Shown here piece by piece: positions 7,798 to 16,591 of a stretch of 64,000 bases of DNA. The translations under genes and the position numbers were made by a program. The notes beneath the pieces are model-generated. The model made no database searches. It was not told where the DNA came from and saw only the letters and a list, made by a program, of their open reading frames with translations. This DNA is from Granulicella tundricola MP5ACTX9 (GTDB taxonomy: Bacteria; Acidobacteriota; Terriglobia; Terriglobales; Acidobacteriaceae), in the NCBI RefSeq assembly GCF_000178975.2, contig NC_015064.1:1488001-1552000 (forward strand), read 5' to 3'. The stretch's first letter is position 1. Each line of letters opens with the position of its first letter.

Positions 7798-8286
7798 ATG
7801 GCAGCAACAGGTGGTCAGGTGAGCGTGAACGAGGCGGTCAGGACGCGGGATGTGAGCGGGGATGCTGGCGCAGGGGCTGTGGCGCAGGAGAGGTCGTGGG
7901 TTCTGGCCTGGACGAGCCTGTTCTTCATCCTGCTGCAGAGTGTGTGCTCCGCGTTTATGGCGATCAGTGGATTGCGGCTGCTGATTGGAGTGGGATCGCT
8001 GGCGGCGGCTACGTCAGGGGCGAAGTTTCTGGACAGGATTCACGGCGGGCCCATCCGGATCCCGATGATGATCTTTGCGGTGGCTGGATCGGTGATCAAC
8101 CTGTACTCGATCTGGCGTGCGCGGCGGCTGAGGGCGCGGCCTTCTTCACAGTGGAGGATGCAGCCGCTGGCTCCTGCGAAGCGGCGGGCGGAGGCGATCC
8201 AGATCGGGATTGCGCTGATGACGCTGGTCCTGATCGGGGTGGAGTGGGTGGGGCATGTGCGGACGTTCGGCGGGCTACTCCGGTAG
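7798..8286 (+). CDS. hypothetical inner-membrane protein
   Basis: The 162-residue protein has a polar N-terminal tail, a hydrophobic helix around LFFILLQSVCSAFMAISGLR, a second at about RIPMMIFAVAGSVINLYSIW, and a third near the C-terminus (AIQIGIALMTLVLIGVEWVG). The short loop RARRLRARPSSQWR is strongly basic and so cytoplasmic. No family is recognised. The first codon ATG at 7798 has no good ribosome site, so the exact start is uncertain. Its 3' end overlaps the convergent anti-sigma gene by 12 bases. Confidence 0.65.
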   Translation: MAATGGQVSVNEAVRTRDVSGDAGAGAVAQERSWVLAWTSLFFILLQSVCSAFMAISGLRLLIGVGSLAAATSGAKFLDRIHGGPIRIPMMIFAVAGSVINLYSIWRARRLRARPSSQWRMQPLAPAKRRAEAIQIGIALMTLVLIGVEWVGHVRTFGGLLR

Positions 8287-8544
8287 CCTGACGGGTTCGT
8301 CTTGAGCGGCGAGCTTCATCTCCTGGGCGAGGCGGGCGTGGAGACGGTCACTGAAGCCGAGGGGCAGCTCGAAGACTCGCTCATCCGCGGTGAGGACGAG
8401 GATATTGCGTGTGGAGTCCAGGATGGCGGAGCAGATCTCGCAGTGTTCGAGGTGACGCTGCACCTCAGCGAGCAGAGTGGGGTCCAGTGTGCCGTCCAGG
8501 TATGCGGAGATGTGAGTCCAGACGTGTTTGCATTCTAGGACCAT
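8275..8544 (-). CDS. zinc-finger anti-sigma factor
   Basis: The 89-residue protein carries the ZAS/zf-HC2 motif H-x3-C-x2-C within VQRHLEHCEICSAIL, preceded by CKHVWTHISAYLDGTLD. This is the cytosolic anti-sigma domain that sequesters ECF sigma factors. The ATG at 8544 was chosen over a GTG at 8553 because AAGGAGG lies at the proper distance. Its start overlaps the end of the sigma gene by 10 bases, so the pair is co-translated. No membrane segment follows the zinc site, so it is a soluble anti-sigma. Confidence 0.88.
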   Translation of the reverse strand: MVLECKHVWTHISAYLDGTLDPTLLAEVQRHLEHCEICSAILDSTRNILVLTADERVFELPLGFSDRLHARLAQEMKLAAQDEPVRLPE

Positions 8545-9149
8545 TGAAACCACCTCCTTTTTGGATTCATCTTCTTGAGTTGCGGCGCAAGATTCTTCTG
8601 CAGCATGATTCTTGCGCGATGTAAGCGGACTTTAAGGGATGCGACGCTGATCTGCATGACGGTCGCGGCTTCGTTGGTGCTGAGTTCCTCGACATCGCGG
8701 AGGAGGAAGACCTCTCGATAGTGCGGGGGAAGTGCGGCGATGGCGTCCTGCAACATGAGGCGGACCTCCTGCCGTTCGAGGGCGTCCGAAGGAATCTCCC
8801 GCCAGTCTCGGAGGAGGGCGGGTGAGATCTTTTCGGGCTCGTCGTCGAGGGATTCCATGGGTAGGATATTTTGTCTGCGCAGGCGGCCGCGCGCCTCGTT
8901 GAGCGCGATGCTGATGAGCCAGGTGGAGAATTTGGCTTCGCCACGGAAGGCATGGAGGTTGCGGAAGGCCTTGAGGAAGGCCTCCTGGGCGGCGTCCTCG
9001 GCGTCGGCCTCATTACGGAGGAGCGAGATGGCCATGGCGAAGACGCTGCGCTCGTAAGGGCGGATCAGCTCGTGGAAGAGCTCATTGTCGCCGGCGAGGA
9101 TGGCGGCGATCATCTGGGGCTCGTTGCGCGGGTTGGGGGCTTCGAGCAT
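8535..9149 (-). CDS. ECF-type RNA polymerase sigma factor
   Basis: The 204-residue protein has region 2 (HELIRPYERSVFAMAISLLR, then AEDAAQEAFLKAFRNL and FSTWLISIALNEARGRLRR) and region 4 (LPPHYREVFLLRDVEELSTN, then ISVASLKVRLHRAR). It directs core polymerase to a dedicated promoter set and is held by the downstream anti-sigma. The start at 9149 fits the beginning of homology; AAGGAG lies 13-14 bases before it, a little far, and an ATG at 9173 is the alternative. The long open frame upstream is a shadow. Confidence 0.92.
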   Translation of the reverse strand: MLEAPNPRNEPQMIAAILAGDNELFHELIRPYERSVFAMAISLLRNEADAEDAAQEAFLKAFRNLHAFRGEAKFSTWLISIALNEARGRLRRQNILPMESLDDEPEKISPALLRDWREIPSDALERQEVRLMLQDAIAALPPHYREVFLLRDVEELSTNEAATVMQISVASLKVRLHRARIMLQKNLAPQLKKMNPKRRWFQWS

Positions 9150-9387
9150 GGACCGGGGGCCTTCTCCTTTCATTGGAGTGAGATAGAGGGAGAAGGTTAC
9201 ACGGTCAGGATTGTTTGGTGCATGGTCCTGGAATGATTGAGGGGTGTAGGGCGGTGGGGGAGTCGGCTTTGCCGATGAGGTACGCGATCGTTTGGTGGGG
9301 GAGAGGGTGTCTTTTTTTGGAAAAATGTTGCCCATTTTTGTCTGTGAGGTCTTAGAGTGGTTGGCGATCCCGGAATCAGGAGAGCAA

Positions 9388-10122
9388 GTGCCGAGAATCT
9401 CTTTCATCCGCCAATTCTGCTTTGCCGCTGCCCTTCTGCTGGTGGTGGGGCTTACAGGCGTGAATGCTCGGGGGATGGGCGAGCCACAGGGTGCGGGGCT
9501 GTTGACCGCGGATCGAGTCACGGTGGAGCGGTCGTCGCAGTTGCCAGGCAAAGGCAGCCGGACGGTCTACGGGTTGAGCGAAGGCCACGACCATGGGGAG
9601 CTGATCGTGGACCGGATGGAGGACAAGCGTCTGAAGCCGGAGCTGCGGTTCAATGTGTGGGCAGGCGACGTGCATAGCTTTCGCGACGATCCTGCACTGC
9701 CGCTGGAGCGCAGACTGGCATTCTTTCGGCCCCTGATGAAGCGCTTTCTGGAGACGGAGAAGCCGGACCCAGCGTACGGGCTTCTGTTCTATGGCTACAG
9801 CAGGCTTTATGAGCGGCTGCCGGAGCTTGCGGCTAAGGATAGCGGCTGGAACCGGACGAAGGGGCAGCCAGTGTCGAAGCAGCCGGGATATGGGTATCTG
9901 GAGTCGTTGTTGACGCGCGGCGGAGCTTACCGGGAGTTGGCCGAGACGATGGCCGGGTTTCACTATCGGGTGGGGATCGCTGGAGGACTGGAAGAGCTTC
10001 GGGTGCTTCCGGTGTCAAAGCTCAACGAAGGACAGCGGGCCCATCTGCCGGTGGATGTGAAGGCGAACGACCTTCTGCCGGCACGCATTGCAATCGATTT
10101 CAGACTGACAGCCGATCAATAA
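9388..10122 (+). CDS. secreted protein of unknown function, upstream partner of a Tae4-like amidase
   Basis: The GTG start at 9388 is preceded by AGGAGA at a good distance and opens a signal peptide (ISFIRQFCFAAALLLVVGL) ending near NARG. The mature part of about 215 residues has no family I recognise. It contains HDHGELIVDRMEDKRLKPEL, an amphipathic helix (ALPLERRLAFFRPLMKRFLE) and a C-terminal ARIAIDFRLTADQ. The amidase gene begins 15 bases after its stop, so the two are co-transcribed. A periplasmic protein next to a peptidoglycan amidase could be its inhibitor, although it is much longer than known Tai4 immunity proteins. Confidence 0.6.
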   Translation: MPRISFIRQFCFAAALLLVVGLTGVNARGMGEPQGAGLLTADRVTVERSSQLPGKGSRTVYGLSEGHDHGELIVDRMEDKRLKPELRFNVWAGDVHSFRDDPALPLERRLAFFRPLMKRFLETEKPDPAYGLLFYGYSRLYERLPELAAKDSGWNRTKGQPVSKQPGYGYLESLLTRGGAYRELAETMAGFHYRVGIAGGLEELRVLPVSKLNEGQRAHLPVDVKANDLLPARIAIDFRLTADQ

Positions 10123-10137
10123 ACCATAGGAGAGATG

Positions 10138-10671
10138 ATGGCAAACCCTGCGCCGCACGTCTACAAGACGCTTCCGAGCTTCAGCCAGATGTTGAGCAAT
10201 TATCCGCATGAGGGCGGCCCTGAGGTTCCGAAGACGCTGATCGGGGGCGACGTGAATGCGGCGTGGATCACGGATACGTGCGCGATCCGGATGAGCCGTG
10301 CGTTGAACTACTCGGGGTTTCCCATCCCGGCGCAAGGCCACTCAAAGATGTATGTGGTCAAGGGCGGCGACGGTATGTGGTATGCGATCCGGGTGGCTGA
10401 ACTGAAGGCTTGGCTGCAGGCGAAGTTAGGACCGCCGTCGGTGGCTCCGGTGCGTGGGCAGAAGATCTCGATGGACGCTTACAAGGGCAGGAAAGGCATC
10501 CTGGCGCTGAAGATTCACTATGCGCCTCGCCCGGGAGAGAATACGGCGGCGGCAGGGCATATCGACCTTTGGGATGGGACGCAGTTTGCGGGGGAATACA
10601 GCCAGCAGGGACAGGAACAGGACGACTTCGACGTGGCAGAGGATGCGGTGTTGTGGTTTGCCACCGACTGA
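10138..10671 (+). CDS. Tae4-like peptidoglycan amidase (type VI effector family)
   Basis: The 177-residue protein resembles the Tae4 amidases (NlpC/P60-like DL-endopeptidases that cut peptidoglycan peptides). It has TCAIRMSRALNYSG with the presumed nucleophile Cys at about 48, and GHIDLWDGTQF with the presumed catalytic His at about 141. There is no signal peptide, as in effectors delivered by a type VI system. ATG 10138 was preferred to ATG 10135 because AGGAG lies 5 bases away. No VgrG, tube or sheath gene is adjacent; an Hcp gene lies 6 kb further on. The preceding gene encodes a secreted protein that might be the cognate immunity factor. Confidence 0.78.
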   Translation: MANPAPHVYKTLPSFSQMLSNYPHEGGPEVPKTLIGGDVNAAWITDTCAIRMSRALNYSGFPIPAQGHSKMYVVKGGDGMWYAIRVAELKAWLQAKLGPPSVAPVRGQKISMDAYKGRKGILALKIHYAPRPGENTAAAGHIDLWDGTQFAGEYSQQGQEQDDFDVAEDAVLWFATD

Positions 10672-10696
10672 AGGATGACGGTTTGGGTTGAGTTCG

Positions 10697-10734
10697 GTGG
10701 AACCCATGTCTCAGAAGCGAGACATGGGGCACCC
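10697..10734. repeat. palindromic intergenic repeat, copy A
   Basis: The stem CCCATGTCTC (10703-10712) pairs perfectly with 10719-10728 around the loop AGAAGC, followed by the conserved tail GCACCC. It sits between two convergent genes (amidase and TonB receptor) and could terminate both transcripts. Related copies lie at 22221, 24444 and 31722. Confidence 0.85.
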
Positions 10735-10749
10735 GGGTTGCTAGTTGGT

Positions 10750-13700
10750 TTAGAAGATGTACTTGCCGGAGAACTGCATCTGGCGGGGCTGGAGGAGGAG
10801 GGCGTTGGGGCCTCCGATGTAGGCACCGAAGTTGGAGCTGGTGCCGTCGGTCTGGAGGGCTGGGTTGTTGCCGCCGCCGGAATTGAAGCGGTTGGTGTTG
10901 AGGACGTTGAAGACCTCTGCGGAGATGCGGAACTGCTGCTCGCGGAAGGTGCGGAAGGACTTGGAGAGGCCGTCGTCGATGGAGAGGTAACCATCTGCGC
11001 GGAAGTTGTTGCGCTGTCCGGATTCGCCCGGGTAGGCGAAGCGGAGGTTGGCGAGAGCCTGGGCGGAGGTGACGCCGTTGAGTGCGGTCTCGGTGAGGTT
11101 GGGGGCGTCGTAGTGGTGGCCGCCGGTGGGGATTGGGCCGGTCTGGACCATGTTGCTGGAGAAGGCGAAGTTGGTTCCGTAGGTATTGGCGGCGACGGCG
11201 CTGAAGGGGAAGCCGGTGCTGTAGTGGACGACGCCGTTCAACTGGAAGCCGCCGATGATGCGCTCAAGGAGGCCGCCGTTGTGGAGGAACATCTGGCCTG
11301 CGCCGAAGGGCAGCGGCAGGGTGTAGTTGGCGGTGATGTTGTGGCGTACGTCGAAGTCCGAGACGCCGTACATCTGGGCGGGCGAGAAGGTGTTGAGGAT
11401 GGGGCTTGCGCCTTCGCCGCTGCGCTCCGGGTCTGAGCCGAGGTCCATGGACTTGGCGTAGGTGTAGTTGATGTCGTACTCAAAGCCGTGGCCGAGAGCC
11501 TGGCGGACGGAGAGTTGAAGGGCGTGGTAGTTGCTGGTGCCGATGGTGGACTGAACGTAGATGGACGAGGTCTGGGGATAGAAGAAGCGGAAGGACTGGC
11601 CGGCGGGTGAGGTGGTTGGGTCGGTGTCCGCGTTGAAGAGGGCGTTGGTCTCGTTGCCGCGGTTGTCTGCGAGGGAGGCGTAGTAGGCCTGGGCTCCGTA
11701 GTAATAGAGAGCAGGAGTGCTGGAGGTGGCGGCCTGGTACTGGTAGGTCAGGTTGGGGAAGACGTTTTTGAAGTAGCCGGTGTTCTGGATGGTGGCGGGG
11801 CTGACGCCGGCGTCGATGAGCTTTGCGTAGGCGGTGGCGGCCTGGAAGTAGCTCTGGCCGCTGGCGGGATCGACGAGGTTGGTGGGCTGGGCTACGTCGA
11901 TGTTGGAGAGGAGGTGGCGGCCGAGGCGGCCGACGTAGGATGCGGTGACGTCGAGGTTGTGGTGGAACTCATGCTCGAGGGTGAGGTTGAAGGACTCGGC
12001 GTAGGGGGTTTTCTGGTGGTCGTTGATGCTGGTGTCGAAGGAGAAGGCGCTGTCTGCGGGGGTGTTGGGAAGCTGCAGGGCAGTCGTTGCGCCGGGGACG
12101 GGCGGGACGATGTTATAGCCGGTGAAGCGGGGGCTGGTGTTGATGTCCGAGAACGAGGTGCGGTTGGCCTTGGAGAGGGAGAGCAGGGAGTTGGCGTTGG
12201 ACTGGTAGGAGTCGATGACGCCGGAGCCGAAGTGATCATAGGCGAGGGAGAAGCCGCCGCGGATGGAGGACTTGTTGTCCGGGGTGGAGTAGGCGAAGGC
12301 GACACGCGGTGCGAAGTTGGCCTTCTGGGGCGTCCAGAAGTTGGGCTGACCGTTGGGCGAGCCGGAGGCGCGGAAAGAGATGCGGGTGGTGTAAGCGGAG
12401 CCGGCCGCGGCGGCGGACTCGCGGTTGGCGAGGAAGGTATCGAGCGGGATGGTGGGGGCGATCTGCTGACCGTTCTTCTCATACGGGACGCCGAGGTAGA
12501 CGTAACGCAGACCGAAGGTGAGGGTGAGGTGCTGGGTGGCCTTCCATTGATCCTGAATGAAGTACTCCTGCTCCTTGTTGACGAAGGTGTGGGTGGGGAC
12601 GACGCCTGCGCCGAGGGGGACGAGCGAGTTATTGGTTAGAGCAAACTCTGTGCCGGACTGGGAGCGGGTGATCGCTCCGACGTTGGCGATGATGGAGGAG
12701 TTATAGAAGTTCTGGAAGGAGGAGGAGACGGTGCCGCAATCGGCGCAGGCGAAGGCTCCGGGGTCCAGGGTGCCGCCCTGGTTGGCGATGGCAGCGGTGG
12801 CGAGGAGATTGGGATCGATGATGGCGAGGGAGAGGAGGGGCGAGTCGAAGTACTGGCCGTTGGAGATGAAGTAGAGGTTCACGCCAGCCTGGATGGTGTG
12901 GCGGCCCTTAGTGTAAGTGATGTCATCCGCGAAGTTATTGGTGGTGACATCGTAGATGGTGGTGGTGGTCTCAGGCGTGCGGGTGGCGAAGGCACCGAAC
13001 TCGACGTAGGGCTTGGAGAAGTCTGCGGTGCCGCGGTTGGCGTTGCCGAGACGGGTGAAGCCGTAGCGGGCGTTGTTGATGAGGTGATCGCTGATGTTCC
13101 AGATGTCGCCGGCGGCGATGCCCTTGTTGTTGCCGTAGGTGTTGGAGGCTCCGACCTGGCCGGGGAACTGGAGGGCTGCGGCCTGGTTATCGCTTTGGAG
13201 GTTGCCGCGGACGAAGAGGGTTTGTTTGGGGCTGAGGTTGTAGTCCAGGCGGACGATGTTGGTGATCTGGTGGACGGGCGCGGGGGAGGTGAAGTTATAG
13301 GTGCCGGTGTTGTATCCGTCGCCGGTGGCGTTGGAGTTGGCGAGAGGAAAGGTCTTGAAGTAGGCGACGGCGGCTGCGTTGGTGGAAGGTGCGGCGCAGG
13401 CGGAGATGGGAGTACAGGCGGAGTCCGAGGCGCGTCCGTCGAGCGAGGCGATGTCTGCGGGGGTGAGGGTTTTGAGGACGGTTCCGTTCTGGCAGGTGGC
13501 GGAGGTGGGACAGGCTGAGTAGACGACGTTTCCAGTGACAAGACCGGCTCCGCCGAGGACGGAGGGGACCGTCTGCGAGACGAGGATGGAGCTGGCCTGC
13601 TTGAAGCCTTCATAGGCGGCGAAGAAGAAGAGCTTGTCCTTCTTGATGGGCATGCCGAAGGACGCGCCGTAGGTGTGCTCGAGGACCTTGGCGGCGGTGT

Positions 13701-14559
13701 TGGGGAGGCCGGAGTTGAGCTGGGCCTGCTTGTTGAACCAGTTGTTGGAGGTGGTGGCGGGATCGCGATAGAACTCGTATGCGCTGCCGTGGAAGGTGTT
13801 GGTTCCGCTGCGCGTCACGAGCGAGACCTGAGCGCCGGAGGAGCGACCGGAGTCCGCGTTGGCGTTGGTGGTGGTGACGCGGAACTCTTCTACGGAGTCG
13901 CGGGTGGAGCGGAGTGCGCCGTTGAAGGCGTAGCCGAAGACCTGGTCGTTGTTGTCTACGCCGTCGAGAGTGATGTTGGACTGGTCCTGGCGCGCGCCGT
14001 TGACGATGCCGGTGCGGGGATCGGTATTAAGGCCGCCGGTCTGGGCACCGCTATCGAGGGCGAGGACGCCGGGCTGGAGCGAGAGGAGGTAGGTAACGTT
14101 ATTGGCGAGATAGGGGAGGTTCTGGACCTGGGCGCTGTTGAAGGCCTTGCCGAGTGTGGCGTCGGTGGTGTTGACCTCTGCCAGATTGGTCTCTACGTTG
14201 ACGACCTCACTGGTGCCGACGGAGAGCTTGAAGGTGAGCTTGACGGGGGTGGCGACGAGGAGCTCAACCTTCTGGAGCTGCTCTGAGAAGCCGGGGGCAG
14301 TGACGTGGACCTGGTAGGTGCCGGGAGCGATCTGGTCGAAGGAGAACTCGCCCTTGGACTGGCTCTGGGTGGTCTGGGTCTTGTTGGTGGCGGCGTTCTC
14401 AATGGAGATGTTGGCTCCGGGGACGATGGCTCCGGTGTTGTCTGTCACGGTGCCCGAGAGGGAAGAGGTGTTGTTCTGGGCGATGAGCGGCGCGGAGATG
14501 GCGGCGAGGGGAAGAGCGAAGAGCAGGGCGGCGTTGAGCCGGGTGGAACGAGTGCGCAT
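10750..14559 (-). CDS. Oar-like TonB-dependent outer-membrane receptor
   Basis: The 1269-residue protein starts with a signal peptide (MRTRSTRLNAALLFALPLAA). A carboxypeptidase-regulatory-like beta sandwich follows at about 28-115 (SSLSGTVTDNTGAIVPGANI), then a plug domain (about 120-260, with TDPRTGIVNGARQDQSNITL and LDGVDNNDQVFGYAFNGALR) and a long 22-strand-type barrel ending in LLQPRQMQFSGKYIF, with the aromatic last residue used by outer-membrane proteins. This architecture is expanded in acidobacteria and is thought to import or bind large glycans or peptides. No partner SusD-like gene is present. It stands alone between a repeat element and a terminator hairpin. Confidence 0.93.
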   Translation of the reverse strand: MRTRSTRLNAALLFALPLAAISAPLIAQNNTSSLSGTVTDNTGAIVPGANISIENAATNKTQTTQSQSKGEFSFDQIAPGTYQVHVTAPGFSEQLQKVELLVATPVKLTFKLSVGTSEVVNVETNLAEVNTTDATLGKAFNSAQVQNLPYLANNVTYLLSLQPGVLALDSGAQTGGLNTDPRTGIVNGARQDQSNITLDGVDNNDQVFGYAFNGALRSTRDSVEEFRVTTTNANADSGRSSGAQVSLVTRSGTNTFHGSAYEFYRDPATTSNNWFNKQAQLNSGLPNTAAKVLEHTYGASFGMPIKKDKLFFFAAYEGFKQASSILVSQTVPSVLGGAGLVTGNVVYSACPTSATCQNGTVLKTLTPADIASLDGRASDSACTPISACAAPSTNAAAVAYFKTFPLANSNATGDGYNTGTYNFTSPAPVHQITNIVRLDYNLSPKQTLFVRGNLQSDNQAAALQFPGQVGASNTYGNNKGIAAGDIWNISDHLINNARYGFTRLGNANRGTADFSKPYVEFGAFATRTPETTTTIYDVTTNNFADDITYTKGRHTIQAGVNLYFISNGQYFDSPLLSLAIIDPNLLATAAIANQGGTLDPGAFACADCGTVSSSFQNFYNSSIIANVGAITRSQSGTEFALTNNSLVPLGAGVVPTHTFVNKEQEYFIQDQWKATQHLTLTFGLRYVYLGVPYEKNGQQIAPTIPLDTFLANRESAAAAGSAYTTRISFRASGSPNGQPNFWTPQKANFAPRVAFAYSTPDNKSSIRGGFSLAYDHFGSGVIDSYQSNANSLLSLSKANRTSFSDINTSPRFTGYNIVPPVPGATTALQLPNTPADSAFSFDTSINDHQKTPYAESFNLTLEHEFHHNLDVTASYVGRLGRHLLSNIDVAQPTNLVDPASGQSYFQAATAYAKLIDAGVSPATIQNTGYFKNVFPNLTYQYQAATSSTPALYYYGAQAYYASLADNRGNETNALFNADTDPTTSPAGQSFRFFYPQTSSIYVQSTIGTSNYHALQLSVRQALGHGFEYDINYTYAKSMDLGSDPERSGEGASPILNTFSPAQMYGVSDFDVRHNITANYTLPLPFGAGQMFLHNGGLLERIIGGFQLNGVVHYSTGFPFSAVAANTYGTNFAFSSNMVQTGPIPTGGHHYDAPNLTETALNGVTSAQALANLRFAYPGESGQRNNFRADGYLSIDDGLSKSFRTFREQQFRISAEVFNVLNTNRFNSGGGNNPALQTDGTSSNFGAYIGGPNALLLQPRQMQFSGKYIF

Positions 14560-14793
14560 GTACAGCCTCCGAGAAGCGAGCAGGTGTATGTGTCTGCAGG
14601 GCGAGCGCCGCGAGGTGCGGGTTCGGCTGAGATCTCAGTGAATGTCAGATTGCTTGCTCAGAGCTTATGCGAAGGGGGTGGTGCGGAGGGATGAGTTGGG
14701 GATTGGGTTATGGGAGGGATAGAAGGATTCGATTGGTGAGACTTTTTGACGTGGGTCACTTCAGACCGGGAATAATCGGAGGCCTACGTGAAA

Positions 14794-14830
14794 CTGAGGC
14801 AACAGCCGCGTGTCGCGGCCGTTGCCTCAG
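14794..14830 (-). terminator. hairpin terminator after the MoxR-type ATPase gene
   Basis: A 17-base stem with a single A:C mismatch (14794-14810 with 14814-14830) and a 3-base loop lies 25 bases past the stop of the minus-strand ATPase gene. Read on that strand, it is followed by TTTCACG, a short U run. The rest of the interval 14560-14854 holds no gene and must carry the promoter of the TonB receptor. Confidence 0.6.
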
Positions 14831-14854
14831 GTGGTTGGTCATGGAATAAGTGCT

Positions 14855-16408
14855 TTAGTTGAAGCCTCGGCGGCTGCGGTTTCTTGGGTTGTCTTCGAAC
14901 TCTCGGTCGCGGACCCTCTCTGCGAACTCTGAGGCGTCCTTGTTGCGCTGCTTCTTTTCCGCCGCGGTGAAGGCTCGCTCTTCACTGCGGCTGATGCGCT
15001 TGTGGGCGGTCATGCCTTCGAGGAGGAACTCGGCTGCTGAGACGGCGATCTCCGGCTGGGACTTGGCGGTGATGTGGAAGGGAGTCAGCTTGTCGAAGAG
15101 GCCCTGGATGCCCTTGAGGGCGGTGAGGACGGCGGCGGAGGACTGGGTGTCGTCAAACTGGACGGTGCCGCCTAGGTTGAACCACTGCTCGATCTGCTGG
15201 GTGTTCTGGTCGGCGAAGTACTGGTCGAAGACGGTGGCTACGCTGGTGCGGATGATCTCGCGGATGACGGTGTCGGCACCGCGCATCTCGCCCTCGTACT
15301 CGAGCTCGATCTTGCCGGAGATGCCGGGGAGGGCGGCGTAGATGTCGCCTACACGGGGGACGACGGTGCTCTCACCGTGGATGAGGGCGCGGCGTTCGGC
15401 GTTGGAGACGACCAATTCCATTGTCGAGATAGGCAGGCGCTGGGAGACGCCGGAGCGCTTGTCGACTTTCTTATCTTCGCGTGCTGCGAAGGCGATGTTC
15501 TCTACGATCTGGCGAATGTAGTGGGGGATCTCGATCTTGGAGATGGCGTCGTTGCCTGCGGCGTAGGAGCGGGCGGTCCAGGCTTCCTGCTCGGTGATGC
15601 TGATGGCTTCGTCGATGGACTCGGGGTAGTGGGTGCGTATCTCTGAGCCGATGCGGTCCTTCAAGGGTGTAACGATTTTTCCGCGTGCCGTGTAGTCCTC
15701 CGGGTTGGCGGAGAAGACGATGGCTACGTCGAGCTCAAGGCGGACGGGGTAGCCCTTAATCTGGACGTCGCCTTCCTGCATGATGTTGAAGAGAGCGACC
15801 TGGATCTTGCCGGCGAGGTCCGGGACCTCGTTGATGGCGAAGATGCCGCGGTTGGCGCGGGGCAGGAGGCCGTAGTGCATGGTGAGCTCGGAGCCGAGCT
15901 CCTGGCCGGAGCGGGCGGCTTTGATGGGGTCCACGTCGCCGATGAGATCCGCGACGGTGACGTCAGGGGTGGCGAGCTTTTCTACGTAGCGCTCCTGCGG
16001 GGTCATCCATGCGATGGGGGTGTCGTCACCCTGCTCTGCGATGAGGTTTTTGGAGTAGCGGGAGAGCGGGGCATAGGGGTTGTCGCGGAGCTCTGAGCCG
16101 GCGACGTAAGGGGACTGCGGGTCGAGCAGGGTGGTGAGGGCGCGGAGGATGCGCGACTTGGCCTGGCCGCGGAGGCCGAGGAGGATGAAGTTATGGCGGG
16201 AGAGGACGGCGTTGACGATCTGGGGGATGACGGTGTCGTCGTAACCGACAATACCAGGGAAGAGCGGGGCTTTGGTCTTGGCGGTCTCGCGAAGGCGCAC
16301 GATGAGGTTGTCGCGGAGCTCGTCTTTGACGGAGCGGCCGACTAAGGCGGCGGTGAATTCTGATGCGCGGAGTTGGCCGAGGGTCTGGGGGAGTGCGGTG
16401 TTCGCCAT
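14855..16408 (-). CDS. MoxR/magnesium-chelatase-like AAA+ ATPase
   Basis: The 517-residue cytosolic protein has a ChlI-like AAA+ core: Walker A in LLGLRGQAKSRILRAL, Walker B in RGIFAINEVPDLAGKIQVAL, then FNIMQEGDVQIKG and sensor-type IVFSANPEDYTARGKIVTPL with DRIGSEIRTHYP. The C-terminal 100 residues are helical and charged (ITAKSQPEIAVSAAEFLLEG, RSEERAFTAAEKKQRNKDAS). MoxR-type ATPases usually work with VWA-domain proteins in assembling or activating enzymes. No VWA gene is adjacent, but three secreted ones lie at 41-43 and 57 kb. It is transcribed divergently from hcp. Confidence 0.85.
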   Translation of the reverse strand: MANTALPQTLGQLRASEFTAALVGRSVKDELRDNLIVRLRETAKTKAPLFPGIVGYDDTVIPQIVNAVLSRHNFILLGLRGQAKSRILRALTTLLDPQSPYVAGSELRDNPYAPLSRYSKNLIAEQGDDTPIAWMTPQERYVEKLATPDVTVADLIGDVDPIKAARSGQELGSELTMHYGLLPRANRGIFAINEVPDLAGKIQVALFNIMQEGDVQIKGYPVRLELDVAIVFSANPEDYTARGKIVTPLKDRIGSEIRTHYPESIDEAISITEQEAWTARSYAAGNDAISKIEIPHYIRQIVENIAFAAREDKKVDKRSGVSQRLPISTMELVVSNAERRALIHGESTVVPRVGDIYAALPGISGKIELEYEGEMRGADTVIREIIRTSVATVFDQYFADQNTQQIEQWFNLGGTVQFDDTQSSAAVLTALKGIQGLFDKLTPFHITAKSQPEIAVSAAEFLLEGMTAHKRISRSEERAFTAAEKKQRNKDASEFAERVRDREFEDNPRNRSRRGFN

Positions 16409-16591
16409 AGGTGGAAGTATAGACGTTTGAGTGGGGGTAAGGATTCAGGGGACTTGCGCGAGATCAACGGGTGTTAAGGGGCGATTGAGGGAGAGTTGAG
16501 CGTGGTTTGAGGACTTTTGTGGCGGCTGGGCGGGAGGATGAGAGTCGAGCCGGGAGGTGATCCGGCTGAAAACTTCTCAAGGAGAGATGTC

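Noticed and set aside
11238..13613. Long open frames on both strands across the TonB receptor gene
   Set aside because: They are shadows in high-GC DNA, made of Pro/Ser/Arg or Gly/Glu repeats with no domain; the minus-strand receptor accounts for the region.
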